Shown here in pieces: positions 34,445 to 42,897 of a stretch of 47,298 bases of DNA. The notes beneath the pieces are model-generated. The model was not told the origin of the DNA. It saw only the letters and a program-made list of their open reading frames with translations, and did not search any database. Made by a program: the position numbers and the translations under genes. Source of the stretch: JADHLJ01 sp038118725 (lineage in GTDB: Bacteria; Pseudomonadota; Alphaproteobacteria; Thalassobaculales; Thalassobaculaceae); contig JAYOIK010000035.1 in assembly GCA_038118725.1 (NCBI GenBank), positions 1 to 47,298 on the forward strand, read 5' to 3'. Every line of letters begins with the position of its first letter. The first letter of the stretch is position 1.

Positions 34445-34924
34445 TCATTTTCCGGGATCGTTGAAGCGACCGATATTGCCGATCAGCTGCTGCAACAGCG
34501 TGATGCGCTGGCCGGCGGTCGGGGTCTCGCGGTCGACGATCTCGATTTTCTTGCCGTCGGCCTCGGATAGTTTACCGATCGAACCAACGACACCTTCCTG
34601 GTCGAAGGAGATGTAGACGACCTTGCGGTTGATCAGTTCGGGGCTGAAAAAGCCGACGGTCTTTGTCGTCGAGCCGATATAAAACCACGTATCCTCGCCG
34701 AAATCCGAGGTTGAGGACGGCGCGCCCAACAACGCGCTCACCCGGCTTTTCCGGGTTTTGCCGGGCTCGATCTCCACCAGATTGTCCAGATCAATCTCGT
34801 TGCCGTGATTGTCGATGCGAGGGGTGCAGGACAACATCATTCCGGCTATCGCGATCGCGAACGCGAACGCCGCGCTCATGATCCTGGGACGTCTGGTTTG
34901 GCGTTTTAGCGAGAGACGTGGCAT
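34445..34924 (-). CDS. bamE: outer membrane protein assembly factor BamE (SmpA/OmlA)
   Basis: BamE is a lipoprotein subunit of the BAM complex that inserts beta-barrel proteins. The 159-residue protein has a basic N-terminus, a hydrophobic signal stretch and a plausible lipobox ending at MLSC (cysteine near residue 33). The SmpA/OmlA fold follows: KSRVSALLGAPSSTSDFGEDTWFYIG, then RKVVYISFDQEGVV. The first residues (MPRLSLKRQTRRPR) are unusually basic; the ATG at residue 16 is an alternative start. In alphaproteobacteria it is commonly divergent from the CBP3-like chaperone gene, as here. Confidence 0.9.
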   Translation of the reverse strand: MPRLSLKRQTRRPRIMSAAFAFAIAIAGMMLSCTPRIDNHGNEIDLDNLVEIEPGKTRKSRVSALLGAPSSTSDFGEDTWFYIGSTTKTVGFFSPELINRKVVYISFDQEGVVGSIGKLSEADGKKIEIVDRETPTAGQRITLLQQLIGNIGRFNDPGK

Positions 34925-35089
34925 GACCGACCGCCGAATTGGTTGACGTTAAGGGCCGCCGCCCGATTTGCGGGGCGCGCGGGTGGCAATGTGGTCCGAA
35001 GCGGGCCTATCGTCAATGTCGGCGAAAATTCGTCGTTGACGCGTCGCGGGGGCTTTGCGAAGTGAAGCGACCCAGGGGAGAGTTTCGGA

Positions 35090-35620
35090 ATGTTTGGATG
35101 GCTGCGTCGGCGCTCCGAGGATAAAACGGTAGCGCGCATTTACGAGCGAATCGTCGCTCAATCCAGACGTCCGGAGTTTTACCGCGATCTCGGTGTCGCG
35201 GATTCCCTGGATGGTCGGTTCGACATGCTGGCGCTGCACGCCATGTTGATCCTGCGCCGCTTAAAGGACGAACCCGAAAGAACCAGGGTGATCGGCCAGG
35301 CGCTTTTTGATCACATGTTCTTCGACATGGACCGCTCCCTGCGCGAAATCGGGGTTAGCGATCTCGCGGTCGGGAAGCGCGTGAAGCAGATGAGTTCGGC
35401 TTTTCTGGGGCGTATCGCGGCCTATGAGGAGGGGTTGGAGAGTGTGGGCGATATCTTGGTGGCCGCATTGATTCGCAATGTCTACCGGGACCAGGCGCCC
35501 GAGGGCGACGCGGCGGATCGATTGGCGGCCTATATGCGGCGCGCCGACACGACGTTGCGCGAGATGCCGCTAGAACCCATTCTCGAGGGTGAGGACGTTT
35601 TCGACGGAGTGGTCCCGTGA
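35090..35620 (+). CDS. ubiquinol-cytochrome c chaperone (CBP3-like)
   Basis: The protein belongs to the ubiquinol-cytochrome c chaperone family, which in mitochondria (Cbp3) and alphaproteobacteria assists cytochrome b assembly into the bc1 complex. The 176-residue protein has family features: the N-terminal IYERIVAQSRRPEFYRDLGVADSLDGRFDML, then HAMLILRRLKDE, DHMFFDMDRSLREIGVSDLAVGKRVKQM and the C-terminal YMRRADTTLREMP. Its presence implies an aerobic bc1-dependent chain downstream of the Nuo complex. The stop overlaps the next GTG (GTGA). Confidence 0.93.
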   Translation: MFGWLRRRSEDKTVARIYERIVAQSRRPEFYRDLGVADSLDGRFDMLALHAMLILRRLKDEPERTRVIGQALFDHMFFDMDRSLREIGVSDLAVGKRVKQMSSAFLGRIAAYEEGLESVGDILVAALIRNVYRDQAPEGDAADRLAAYMRRADTTLREMPLEPILEGEDVFDGVVP

Positions 35621-36189
35621 CGAAGGATTCCCCACGGTTCGAGTTTAGCCGTCTGGTTCGTCTGGATGATGTAAGGAAAGCGCCCGTCACGATCACCGCG
35701 TCGGCTTCGGCGATGGAACGGGACGCGCTGGCCTGGCGCCTTCAGGTCAGCGATATCGCCGCGCTGGAGGCCGATGTGAAGGTCTCGTGCCTTTCGGATG
35801 GGGTATACGAGGCCGTGGGGCGTTTCGTGGCCGAGATCACCTTTATCGGCGAACACGCGGACGAAGCCCTGGATTTCACCGTCAGTGAGGGTTTCGAAGA
35901 GATATTCGCCACCGAAACCGGCTGGAACCATCTCAAGGAAACATCCCTGGACGATGAGGTCGACGCGGAACTTCTGAGTGCTGATCAGATCGATATCGGC
36001 GAGGTTGTCGCGCAGAATCTTTCCCTGGGATTGGATCCGGCGTTACTGGAATCCGGTGCCTTGGAAGAGGGAGCCGTGACGTATTCGGCGGGGGGCGATG
36101 ACGGCGATTCCGCCTCGGATAACCCTTTTGGCGCGCTGGCAAGCTTGCGGGCAAGAGGGAATCAAGGCGGTGATTCCTCGGTCAATTGA
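35617..36189 (+). CDS. yceD: DUF177 family protein (YceD)
   Basis: DUF177 proteins are linked to 23S rRNA accumulation and, by location, to rpmF and plsX. The 190-residue protein has beta-strand-rich N-terminal sequence and a conserved SCLSDGVYEAVGRFVAEITF segment (the family usually has paired cysteines here; only one is present). It ends with the typical NPFGALASLR tail. The start is a GTG at 35617 coupled to the chaperone stop. No rpmF gene is visible in the 163 bases between yceD and plsX, so L32 must be encoded elsewhere. Confidence 0.9.
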   Translation: MTKDSPRFEFSRLVRLDDVRKAPVTITASASAMERDALAWRLQVSDIAALEADVKVSCLSDGVYEAVGRFVAEITFIGEHADEALDFTVSEGFEEIFATETGWNHLKETSLDDEVDAELLSADQIDIGEVVAQNLSLGLDPALLESGALEEGAVTYSAGGDDGDSASDNPFGALASLRARGNQGGDSSVN

Positions 36190-36273
36190 ATATACCCGCC
36201 GCCCAAAACCCTCGCGCCACGGGGCTTGCGGCGTCGGTCCAGGGCTTTGATTGTCTTAACAATGGTGAATTGT

Positions 36274-36292
36274 GTTACCGTCTTTGGGTAAC
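36274..36292. promoter_or_regulatory. small palindrome upstream of plsX
   Basis: GTTACC (36274-36279) and GGTAAC (36287-36292) form an inverted repeat with a 7-base centre, about 60 bases before plsX. TTGATT and TTAACA hexamers lie just upstream at about 36247-36261. It could be a repressor site for the plsX-fabH operon; nothing else supports this. Confidence 0.3.
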
Positions 36293-36352
36293 GCCAGCTA
36301 TAAGGGGCACCCGTCTTCCAATGGCAACGGTTCTCGGAAACCTCCGGTAAAC

Positions 36353-37411
36353 ATGACGTCACCCATTACATTGTCCCTCGACGCGATGGGCGGCGATCGG
36401 GCGCCCGCGCTGGTGGTGGATGGCGCCGATATCGCGATAGAGCGGTTGCCGGACATGCGTCTGGTATTGGTGGGTGACGAGCCTAGATTGCGGCCGTTGA
36501 TCGACGGAACGAAGCGCCTTAAGCACGCCGCGTACGAGATCATTCATACGGACCAAGTCGTCGGTCCGGCGGATAAGCCGTCGGTGGCCCTGCGATCCGG
36601 ACGGAAATCAAGCATGCGCATGGCGATCGACCTGGTCTCGAAGGGCGACGCGCATGGCATTGTGTCGGCCGGGAACACGGGCGCGCTCATGGCGATGTCG
36701 AAGCTCGCCCTGAGGATGTGCCCGGGCATTGACCGGCCCGCGATCGCCAGCTTCTTTCCCACGATGCGCGGGGAAAGCTGCATGCTGGATCTCGGCGCCA
36801 ATATCGAATGCGATACCAACAATCTGGTTCAGTTCGCGATCATGGGCGAGATCTTCGCCCGTCTGGTGTTGGGCCTGAACCGTCCGTCGGTTGGGTTGCT
36901 CAATGTCGGCAGCGAGGAGCAAAAAGGGCACGAGGAACTTCGGGAGGCCGCCGCGATCCTCCGCGAAATCGAAGCCGAGATGGATTTCCACGGCTTTGTG
37001 GAGGGCGACGATATCACCGCCGGCACGGTGGATGTGGTGGTCACGGACGGTTTCTCGGGGAATATCGCGCTGAAGACCGCCGAGGGCACGTCGCGCATGT
37101 TCAGCCACTACATGCGGGAATCCTTCAAGTCGACGCTATTCACCAAACTCGGATACTTGCTGTGCAAATCCGCGATAGCTCAGCTTCGGGACCGGTTGGA
37201 CCCGCGGCGATATAACGGCGCGGTGTTCTTGGGATTGAACGGCATCGCCGTTAAAAGTCACGGCGGAACCGACGCCCTCGGCTTCGCCAACGCAATCGGT
37301 GTCGCCGCCGATATGGCGCGTTACGGGTTCCTGGAAAAGGTGAAGGAGGAATTGGCGGTGCTACACACGGTAAAAGACGGCGAGGATGATCAGAAGGCCG
37401 CGGTATCGTGA
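36353..37411 (+). CDS. plsX: phosphate acyltransferase PlsX
   Basis: PlsX makes acyl-phosphate from acyl-ACP, feeding phospholipid synthesis through PlsY. The 352-residue protein has the N-terminal TLSLDAMGGDRAPALVVDGA, SMRMAIDLV with GIVSAGNTGALMA, PRTMRGESC-like FFPTMRGESCMLDLGAN, and VDVVVTDGFSGNIALKTAEG. The ATG at 36353 fits the family; the frame is open from 36272 but that part is not conserved. The stop overlaps the fabH GTG start, the classical plsX-fabH coupling. Confidence 0.95.
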   Translation: MTSPITLSLDAMGGDRAPALVVDGADIAIERLPDMRLVLVGDEPRLRPLIDGTKRLKHAAYEIIHTDQVVGPADKPSVALRSGRKSSMRMAIDLVSKGDAHGIVSAGNTGALMAMSKLALRMCPGIDRPAIASFFPTMRGESCMLDLGANIECDTNNLVQFAIMGEIFARLVLGLNRPSVGLLNVGSEEQKGHEELREAAAILREIEAEMDFHGFVEGDDITAGTVDVVVTDGFSGNIALKTAEGTSRMFSHYMRESFKSTLFTKLGYLLCKSAIAQLRDRLDPRRYNGAVFLGLNGIAVKSHGGTDALGFANAIGVAADMARYGFLEKVKEELAVLHTVKDGEDDQKAAVS

Positions 37412-38403
37412 GCGTGCGTCGTTCCCTGCTTGTCGGATGCGGCTCATACCTGCCCGAACGCGTGTTGAGCAACGCCGAACTCGCCGAGAAGGTCGACACC
37501 TCCCATGATTGGATCGTGCAGCGCACGGGCATCCATCAACGCCATGTGGCGGCGGAAGGCGAATTGACCTCGGATCTCGCGATGAAGGCGTCGGTGAAGG
37601 CTCTCGCCGCGGCCGGAATTGAGGCCCGGGACGTCGATCTTATCGTTGTCGCGACAACGACGCCGGATGATACGTTTCCCGCGACGGCGACCAAGGTTCA
37701 GGCCGGGCTGGGCGTGACCAAGGGCGCGGCCTTCGATGTTCAAGCCGTCTGCGCCGGCTTCGTCTACGCCTTGGCGGTCGCCGATAACTTCATCAAGGTC
37801 GGCCAGTGCGAGAATGCCTTGGTGATCGGCGCCGAGACCTTCACCCGGATCCTTGACTGGGAAGACCGGACCACCTGCGTGCTGTTCGGCGACGGCGCCG
37901 GCGCGGTGGTTTTGAAGGCACATGAGGGCACTGGAAGCGCGGACGACCACGGTATTCTCTCGACCCATCTGCATTCCGACGGCCGGGAGCGCGATATTCT
38001 TTATGTCGATGGAGGGCCGTCGAGCACCGGCACGACGGGACATGTGCGCATGGAAGGCAAGGAAGTCTTCAAGCACGCGGTCTCCAAGCTCGGCGGGGTC
38101 ATCGAGGAGGCGCTGGACGCCAATGGGCTGAGCGCGTCGGACGTGGACTGGCTGGTGCCGCATCAGGCCAATCGACGGATCATCGATGCCATGGCCAAGC
38201 GGATGAAGCTGTCTTCCGACAAGGTCGTGTGCTGCATAGAGCGTCACGCCAACACATCCGCGGCCTCGGTTCCTCTCGCGTTGACCGAGGCGGTGGGGGA
38301 TGGCCGCGTGAAGTCGGGCGACCTCGTCTTGTTCGAGGCGATCGGCGGAGGCCTAGCCTGGGGGGCTGGTCTTGTCCGAATGGGTTACCCGCCCTCGGCG
38401 TGA
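37408..38403 (+). CDS. fabH: beta-ketoacyl-ACP synthase III
   Basis: FabH condenses acetyl-CoA with malonyl-ACP to start type II fatty acid synthesis. The 331-residue thiolase-fold protein has the catalytic triad Cys115 in DVQAVCAGFVYAL, His252 in VPHQANRRI and Asn282 in IERHANTSAAS, and ends in the conserved LFEAIGGGLAWGAGLVRM. The GTG start at 37408 overlaps the plsX stop. It is followed by ihfA, with its own promoter in the gap. Confidence 0.96.
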   Translation: MSVRRSLLVGCGSYLPERVLSNAELAEKVDTSHDWIVQRTGIHQRHVAAEGELTSDLAMKASVKALAAAGIEARDVDLIVVATTTPDDTFPATATKVQAGLGVTKGAAFDVQAVCAGFVYALAVADNFIKVGQCENALVIGAETFTRILDWEDRTTCVLFGDGAGAVVLKAHEGTGSADDHGILSTHLHSDGRERDILYVDGGPSSTGTTGHVRMEGKEVFKHAVSKLGGVIEEALDANGLSASDVDWLVPHQANRRIIDAMAKRMKLSSDKVVCCIERHANTSAASVPLALTEAVGDGRVKSGDLVLFEAIGGGLAWGAGLVRMGYPPSA

Positions 38404-38448
38404 CATGGCCTCAGAAAACCGGCGCAAAACCCTGTTATTGACCAATAA

Positions 38449-38477
38449 TTGACTGATTCGCATCAAGAGGCTAGGCT
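38449..38477 (+). promoter_or_regulatory. putative promoter of ihfA
   Basis: TTGACT (38449-38454, five of six) and TAGGCT (38472-38477, three of six) have a 17-base spacer. They lie about 26 bases before the ihfA start and outside the fabH coding region. A second TTGACC lies 11 bases upstream of the -35. Confidence 0.5.
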
Positions 38478-38502
38478 AGCGATCTTGGATGGGGATCTGA
38501 TC

Positions 38503-38811
38503 ATGGCTGGTAGCACGGTTACACGAGCCCAATTGAGCGAGGCGGTCTATAACGAAGTCGGACTCTCGCGCAATGAATCCGCCGAACTGGTGGAAGCGGT
38601 TCTCAATGAAGTCGGTGACGCACTTACACGAGGCGAGCCGGTGAAAATCTCATCGTTCGGCAGCTTCTCCGTGCGCCAAAAGGGTGAGCGGATTGGTCGT
38701 AATCCGAAAACCGGCGACGAGGTGCCGATTTTGCCACGCAAGGTGTTGGTGTTTCGACCGTCACATGTGTTGAAAAATCGAATCAACGAGACCCAGGCGG
38801 GTTCCTCTTGA
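38503..38811 (+). CDS. ihfA: integration host factor subunit alpha
   Basis: IHF-alpha pairs with IHF-beta to bend DNA at specific sites. The 102-residue HU-family protein shows VTRAQLSEAVYNEVGLSRNES, the conserved GEPVKISSFGSFSVRQKGERIGRNPKTG arm region with the intercalating proline, and VLVFRPSHVLKNRIN. The ATG at 38503 has GGGGA nearby; an in-frame ATG at 38449 would add 18 non-conserved residues and overlap the predicted promoter. The ihfA-merR order is typical for alphaproteobacteria. Confidence 0.95.
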   Translation: MAGSTVTRAQLSEAVYNEVGLSRNESAELVEAVLNEVGDALTRGEPVKISSFGSFSVRQKGERIGRNPKTGDEVPILPRKVLVFRPSHVLKNRINETQAGSS

Positions 38812-38828
38812 GCGAGGCTTGATCGGAA

Positions 38829-39293
38829 ATGGCTGTCGAAACCGGCACCTATACGAACGGGCGACGCAACGGCAAGTCAGCCGCCGCCTTTCGAACCATT
38901 AGCGAGGTCGCGGACGACCTTGAGGTGCCCCCACACGTTCTGCGGTTTTGGGAGACCAAGTTCACCCAGGTCCGCCCGCTGAAACGCGGAGGCGGGCGCC
39001 GGTATTACCGTCCCGAGGACGTCTCCCTTCTAAGGCGGATCCGCGAGCTGCTTTACGCCGATGGCTATACGATCAAGGGCGTTCAAAAGCTGCTGCGCGA
39101 CGGCTCGGTGAAGCCGTCCCTTTCGGACGCCGGGGATGCGGGCGAGGCGGAAACGGCCGAACAGGCCGCCGCGTCGGCGGATGAAAACGGCGTCGAAAGC
39201 GCCGCGCTCAGTGCCCAAACCCGCGCCGAGCTATCCGAGCTGCTTAACGAGTTGGTGGCGCTCAGGAAAAAGCTCGCGGACATGCGCCGTTAG
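38829..39293 (+). CDS. MerR-family transcriptional regulator
   Basis: The 154-residue protein has an N-terminal MerR winged helix-turn-helix (residues about 20-92), with FRTISEVADDLEVPPHVLRFWETKF and the wing GGGRRYYRPEDV, then RIRELLYADGYTIKGVQKLL. An Ala/Glu-rich low-complexity linker (about 98-128) and a C-terminal helical, probable coiled-coil segment follow. No cysteine or other effector-binding site is seen. This group is regularly found directly after ihfA and has no known effector. Confidence 0.9.
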   Translation: MAVETGTYTNGRRNGKSAAAFRTISEVADDLEVPPHVLRFWETKFTQVRPLKRGGGRRYYRPEDVSLLRRIRELLYADGYTIKGVQKLLRDGSVKPSLSDAGDAGEAETAEQAAASADENGVESAALSAQTRAELSELLNELVALRKKLADMRR

Positions 39294-39382
39294 GCAAGCG
39301 GTCGAGATTTCCTCAATGCGATGAATTTAGCCATTGCGTCGGCGCGCCCAAAACCCTAGAAATCTCAAGCCTTCGGGCCGGT

Positions 39383-39459
39383 CGGAGCGTAGCGCAGTCT
39401 GGTAGCGCACTATACTGGGGGTGTAGGGGTCGTGGGTTCAAATCCCGCCGCTCCGACCA
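39383..39459 (+). tRNA. tRNA-Pro (anticodon GGG)
   Basis: The gene is a complete 77-nt tRNA. The acceptor CGGAGCG pairs with CGCTCCG. The anticodon stem CTATA/TGTAG (with one G-T pair) encloses CTGGGGG, giving anticodon GGG at 39417-39419. The T-arm contains GGGTTCAAATCCC. The discriminator is A and the CCA is encoded (39457-39459). It marks the left border of the accessory-looking region. Confidence 0.96.
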
Positions 39460-39522
39460 ATCTACTCCCCCGCTTTCGAGAGGATCCACACTGGTGCCGG
39501 CTCGCGATGGCTCATTGAATGG

Positions 39523-40845
39523 GTGTCGAGAGTTCACGTGGTGATCTCAACCGATCTCATTGCAAAAGCCGAGACCGCGATACGGGTGGGTGACCTTGAC
39601 GCCGCCGCGCGGCATGCCATGGAAGCCGAGAAACGGGTGCCGGCTGATCCTCTGGTATCCGCGCTCAGAGCGCATATCGCGCGCTTGCGCCGCTCTCGCG
39701 CGGATGTTCGATCCATTATCTCCGGCGCTCTTTCCAGATGGTACGAAACCGTCGCGTCCGGATCTTCGCGCGACATCTCCTCGGGCGATCTGGAGACGCA
39801 AGTCAAAAGGTCGGTGGTGCTCGGCGATATCGTCGAGCACGGCGCGGCGCTGCACTATATCGATCCGGTCGAGCAGGTGATGACCGACCTGCCGGACAGG
39901 CCGAGCGCCTGGCCGTGTTTTCATGGCCTTGCCGACGCGACGATGACACCGGATGGTGAATGGTCGCCGCTTACCGATGACGGCACGCTTCTGGTTCACG
40001 GCATGGGCATCAATCCGCGACTGGTCGCGGCGGCGCTCGGCGGCGAGCGGCCCGAGATTGAGCAGACCGTGCTCCATCACCCCGATCAGCGGGTGATCGT
40101 GATCGGCACGAACGAGAATTGGTACCATTTCGTGCTGGACTACCTGCCGCGGCTTTTGGCGGTGCTGGAATGCGGGCTGCTGGAGGCGGGATGGAAGGTA
40201 GCTCTCGGACGGGACAGGGCGAACCTGTTTCCCCAGGTGCTGGAACTCCTCCGGCTGCCGGAAGAAACAGTCCTTTGGCTCGACGCGGCGCGCGGTCATC
40301 ATTTCCCTCGCGCGATCTACATTTCCAATATGGGCCTGCGCGGCATTCCCCATGGCTTCGCCCTTGCCCTGTTGCGTCGCTATTTCCTGCCCAAGGTGAT
40401 CGACCTCGACGCGCCACCTACCGGACCCAAGCGTCTGTTCATCAGCCGCACCGACACCACCTGGCGGCGTCTCGCCGGAGAGGAGGACCTGCATGGCCCG
40501 CTTCGGGAGCGGGGTTTCGAGATCGTCCATCCCGCGCGGCTTTCCATGCTTGAGCAGATCCAGCTCTTCCGCTCGGCGAGCCTGGTGGCGGGGGTGCATG
40601 GCTCGGGCATGGTCAACACCGTCTGGTCGGCAAGCCCGCCGCGTATCATCGAGATCTCGCCCCACACCGCCCGCGACACGCATTTCTCGAACCTGGTCAA
40701 GCGTCTGGGCGGCAAGCACTGGCGCCTGCGCGCCGGGCCCGAGGAAACCGTCCACGCGGGCGGTAATCAGAGCGATTTCAGTATCGACCCGGCTCGCGTG
40801 ATCGAACTGATCGACCGGGTGATCGCCGAAGAGGGCGATCGTTGA
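39523..40845 (+). CDS. glycosyltransferase family 61 (DUF563) protein
   Basis: The 440-residue protein has an N-terminal helical repeat pair resembling a TPR (residues about 8-55) and then a GT61-type catalytic region. Recognisable segments are ENWYHFVLDYLPRLLAVLE, KRLFISRTDTTWRRL, ARLSMLEQIQLFRSASLVAGVHGSGMVNTVW and IIEISPH. In eukaryotes GT61 enzymes transfer xylose or arabinose; bacterial members are mostly uncharacterised and probably act on surface polysaccharides. The GTG at 39523 is used; GTGs at 39538 and 39541 are alternatives. It follows tRNA-Pro and has no glycan operon around it. Confidence 0.85.
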   Translation: MSRVHVVISTDLIAKAETAIRVGDLDAAARHAMEAEKRVPADPLVSALRAHIARLRRSRADVRSIISGALSRWYETVASGSSRDISSGDLETQVKRSVVLGDIVEHGAALHYIDPVEQVMTDLPDRPSAWPCFHGLADATMTPDGEWSPLTDDGTLLVHGMGINPRLVAAALGGERPEIEQTVLHHPDQRVIVIGTNENWYHFVLDYLPRLLAVLECGLLEAGWKVALGRDRANLFPQVLELLRLPEETVLWLDAARGHHFPRAIYISNMGLRGIPHGFALALLRRYFLPKVIDLDAPPTGPKRLFISRTDTTWRRLAGEEDLHGPLRERGFEIVHPARLSMLEQIQLFRSASLVAGVHGSGMVNTVWSASPPRIIEISPHTARDTHFSNLVKRLGGKHWRLRAGPEETVHAGGNQSDFSIDPARVIELIDRVIAEEGDR

Positions 40846-40893
40846 CGCCGGGCCTGCTAGATTGCTCCGGCACCGGGTAGTCCGGGCAAGACA

Positions 40894-41676
40894 ATGAAGA
40901 TTGATTACGGGGGCGACATGGCGGGTTCAGGGGATGCGATGACGGGGCCAGACGCCGCGTGGCAAGCGCGGGTTGATCTCGCGGCGATGCTGCGGATCGC
41001 GGTTCATCTGGACCTGCACGAAGGCGTGGACAATCATTTCAGCGTGCTGGTGCCGGGGCGCTCGGACCGGTTTCTGATCAACCCACACCGCCGCCATTGG
41101 TCAGAGGTGCGGGCCAGCGACATTGTCGAGGTGGATCTGGAGGGGCGCCCCGTCGACGGAAAGCAGCCGCCGGAAGCGACGGCGCTCAACATCCATTCCC
41201 GGATGCATCAGAAGTGCCCGCACGCGACCTGTATCCTGCATGCTCATACCCGGTTCGCCACCGCGCTCAGCATGCTGGACGGTGTGCGGGTCGAGCCGGC
41301 GGTCCAGGGCGCGCTGAAGTTTTACGGTCAGATCGCCTATGACGATGTCTTCGGCGGGCTGGTCCTCGATTCAGACGAGGGCGACCGGGGGGCCGAGGCC
41401 CTGGGGGACCGGCGTATCCTGTTCATGGCCAATCACGGCGTGACGGTGGTCGGCCCGACCATCGCCCATGCCTTTAATGATCTCTATTACCTGGAGCGTG
41501 TCTGCCGGGCGCAGATCACCGCGATGTCCAGCGGCGCGCCCTTGAAACGCATTCCCCAGGACGTGGCCCAGCACACCTTCGAGCAGATGCAGGCCGACCG
41601 CGACGACCAGGCCACCCACCACTTCGCCGCGATGAAGCGTCTGATCGACCGAGAGGGGGCTGATTACGCGAGCTGA
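40894..41676 (+). CDS. class II aldolase/adducin family protein
   Basis: Members are metal-dependent aldolases, epimerases or decarboxylases of small hydroxylated compounds. The 260-residue protein has the probable metal ligands His116 and His118 (LHAHTRFATA) and His180 (MANHGVTVVG), with a conserved acid in PPEATALNIHSRMH. The NHFS and FLINPHRRHWSEVRASDIVEVD segments match the family. The substrate is unknown. The ATG at 40918 has a better ribosome binding site (GGGGG, 5-6 bases before) than the one at 40894 used here. It stands alone before a palindromic intergenic element. Confidence 0.88.
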   Translation: MKIDYGGDMAGSGDAMTGPDAAWQARVDLAAMLRIAVHLDLHEGVDNHFSVLVPGRSDRFLINPHRRHWSEVRASDIVEVDLEGRPVDGKQPPEATALNIHSRMHQKCPHATCILHAHTRFATALSMLDGVRVEPAVQGALKFYGQIAYDDVFGGLVLDSDEGDRGAEALGDRRILFMANHGVTVVGPTIAHAFNDLYYLERVCRAQITAMSSGAPLKRIPQDVAQHTFEQMQADRDDQATHHFAAMKRLIDREGADYAS

Positions 41677-41690
41677 GGGGGAAGCTGGGT

Positions 41691-41827
41691 CGGACAAGAC
41701 CCTACGAGATCCTGGATCAGGCCCAGGACAGGCAGTGCTGCCGCACCTCCTCAGGGTGAGTGCCGACTAGTTTCCATACTCACCCTGAGGAGCACGCCCT
41801 GGCGTGAGTCTCGAAGGGTCTTGTCCG
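41691..41827. repeat. nested palindromic intergenic element
   Basis: Outer arms 41691-41709 and 41809-41827 are complementary over 19 bases with one mismatch (starting CGGACAAGACCCT). Inside lies a second perfect 15-bp inverted repeat, 41747-41761 and 41778-41792 (CTCCTCAGGGTGAGT). The shoulders hold a further small palindrome, CACGCCCTGGCGTG (41793-41806). The element fills the gap between two convergent genes and resembles repeated intergenic palindromes of alphaproteobacteria. It could also serve as a bidirectional transcription stop. Confidence 0.85.
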
Positions 41828-41850
41828 CCACCGTGCGCCGAAAGCCAGCC

Positions 41851-42813
41851 TCACGCCACCTTCTGATACACCGTCTCCGGCGTCAGGCCGGCCGCGTCCA
41901 TGCAGGCGCGGATCTTGGCGATCTCGGCCTCGTGCAGCTTCATCAGCGGCGGACGGACATGGGGCTCGGGCAGGCGGCCGAGATAGTGCAGGGCCTCCTT
42001 CATGCGGTTATGCATGTCCAGGAACGGCGCGTCGTAGAACGCCCGCGTCGTCGGGTGCAGGCGGTCGGAGATCCGTCGGGCCTCGTCCAGATTGCCTTCC
42101 TTGAAGGCGCGGAACAGGGCCACCTGAAGGTTCGCCACCACGCTACCGGCGCCTGAGAGCACGCCGTCCACGCCCTGTACCAGCGAGGAAAGTAGCCAGG
42201 CGCTGTGGGTCGAGAGCATGTTCACCGGCTTGTCCAGGGCGTGCAACTCGCGGATATGCCGCTCATGCAGGGCCGGGTCGTTGCACCAATCCTTGATGGC
42301 GCGGATTTTCGGAACCCGCCGGCAAACCTCGAGCAAGGTGTCGATCGGATAGCCGAGGCCAGGACCCATCGGGTACTGAAACAGGATGATCGGCAGGTCG
42401 GTCGCCTCGGCGATCACCTCGAAATGCCGGATCGCCATCTCCGGGCGCATCTGGCCGCCCATGGCCATGGTGTTCGGCGGAAAGACCAGCAGGCACCGCG
42501 CGCCACCGGCGGCGGCCTGCTTGGCGATCCGGGCGCCGTTGGCGGAGCCGTCGGCATAGACCCCATGCACCAGCGGGATCTGGTCGCCGATCTCGTCCAT
42601 CGCGATATCCAGGGTCCGCGCCTGCTCCTCGAGCGAGAGCGCGTGCACCTCCATGGAATGCGCGTTCAGCGTGATCGCCGAGATCCCCTCGACCGCCGTA
42701 AGGTCTCGCAGGTGAGAGCGGAACGACGCTTCGTCGATCCCCATGTCGGCATCGAACGGGAGCAAACAGGCGGGAATGATTCCCTTGGGCTCGAACGGCA
42801 TTTGTACGGTCAT
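41851..42813 (-). CDS. dihydrodipicolinate synthase/N-acetylneuraminate lyase superfamily protein
   Basis: This is a class I (Schiff base) aldolase-type enzyme of the DapA superfamily. The 320-residue protein keeps the Schiff-base Lys174 (IRAIKDWCND) and catalytic Tyr147 (LFQYPMGPG). The usual GTTGE loop is replaced by NAHSME (residues 50-55), so it is not a normal dapA product and should take a different 2-oxo acid or related substrate. The start at 42813 is set by AAGGAAG just upstream. It is divergent from the GntR gene, which suggests that regulator controls both directions. Confidence 0.87.
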   Translation of the reverse strand: MTVQMPFEPKGIIPACLLPFDADMGIDEASFRSHLRDLTAVEGISAITLNAHSMEVHALSLEEQARTLDIAMDEIGDQIPLVHGVYADGSANGARIAKQAAAGGARCLLVFPPNTMAMGGQMRPEMAIRHFEVIAEATDLPIILFQYPMGPGLGYPIDTLLEVCRRVPKIRAIKDWCNDPALHERHIRELHALDKPVNMLSTHSAWLLSSLVQGVDGVLSGAGSVVANLQVALFRAFKEGNLDEARRISDRLHPTTRAFYDAPFLDMHNRMKEALHYLGRLPEPHVRPPLMKLHEAEIAKIRACMDAAGLTPETVYQKVA

Positions 42814-42897
42814 GGCTCTTCCTTCCTTCGCGGGCCATCGCGGGGCGGCGGCATGTGCAATTCGACACAGGATACGCCGATGCGCCGGACCTGAAAA

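Noticed and set aside
41851..42813. dapA (lysine biosynthesis)
   Set aside because: The GTTGE substrate loop is missing and the gene lies in a regulated catabolic setting, although the Schiff-base lysine and the tyrosine are present.
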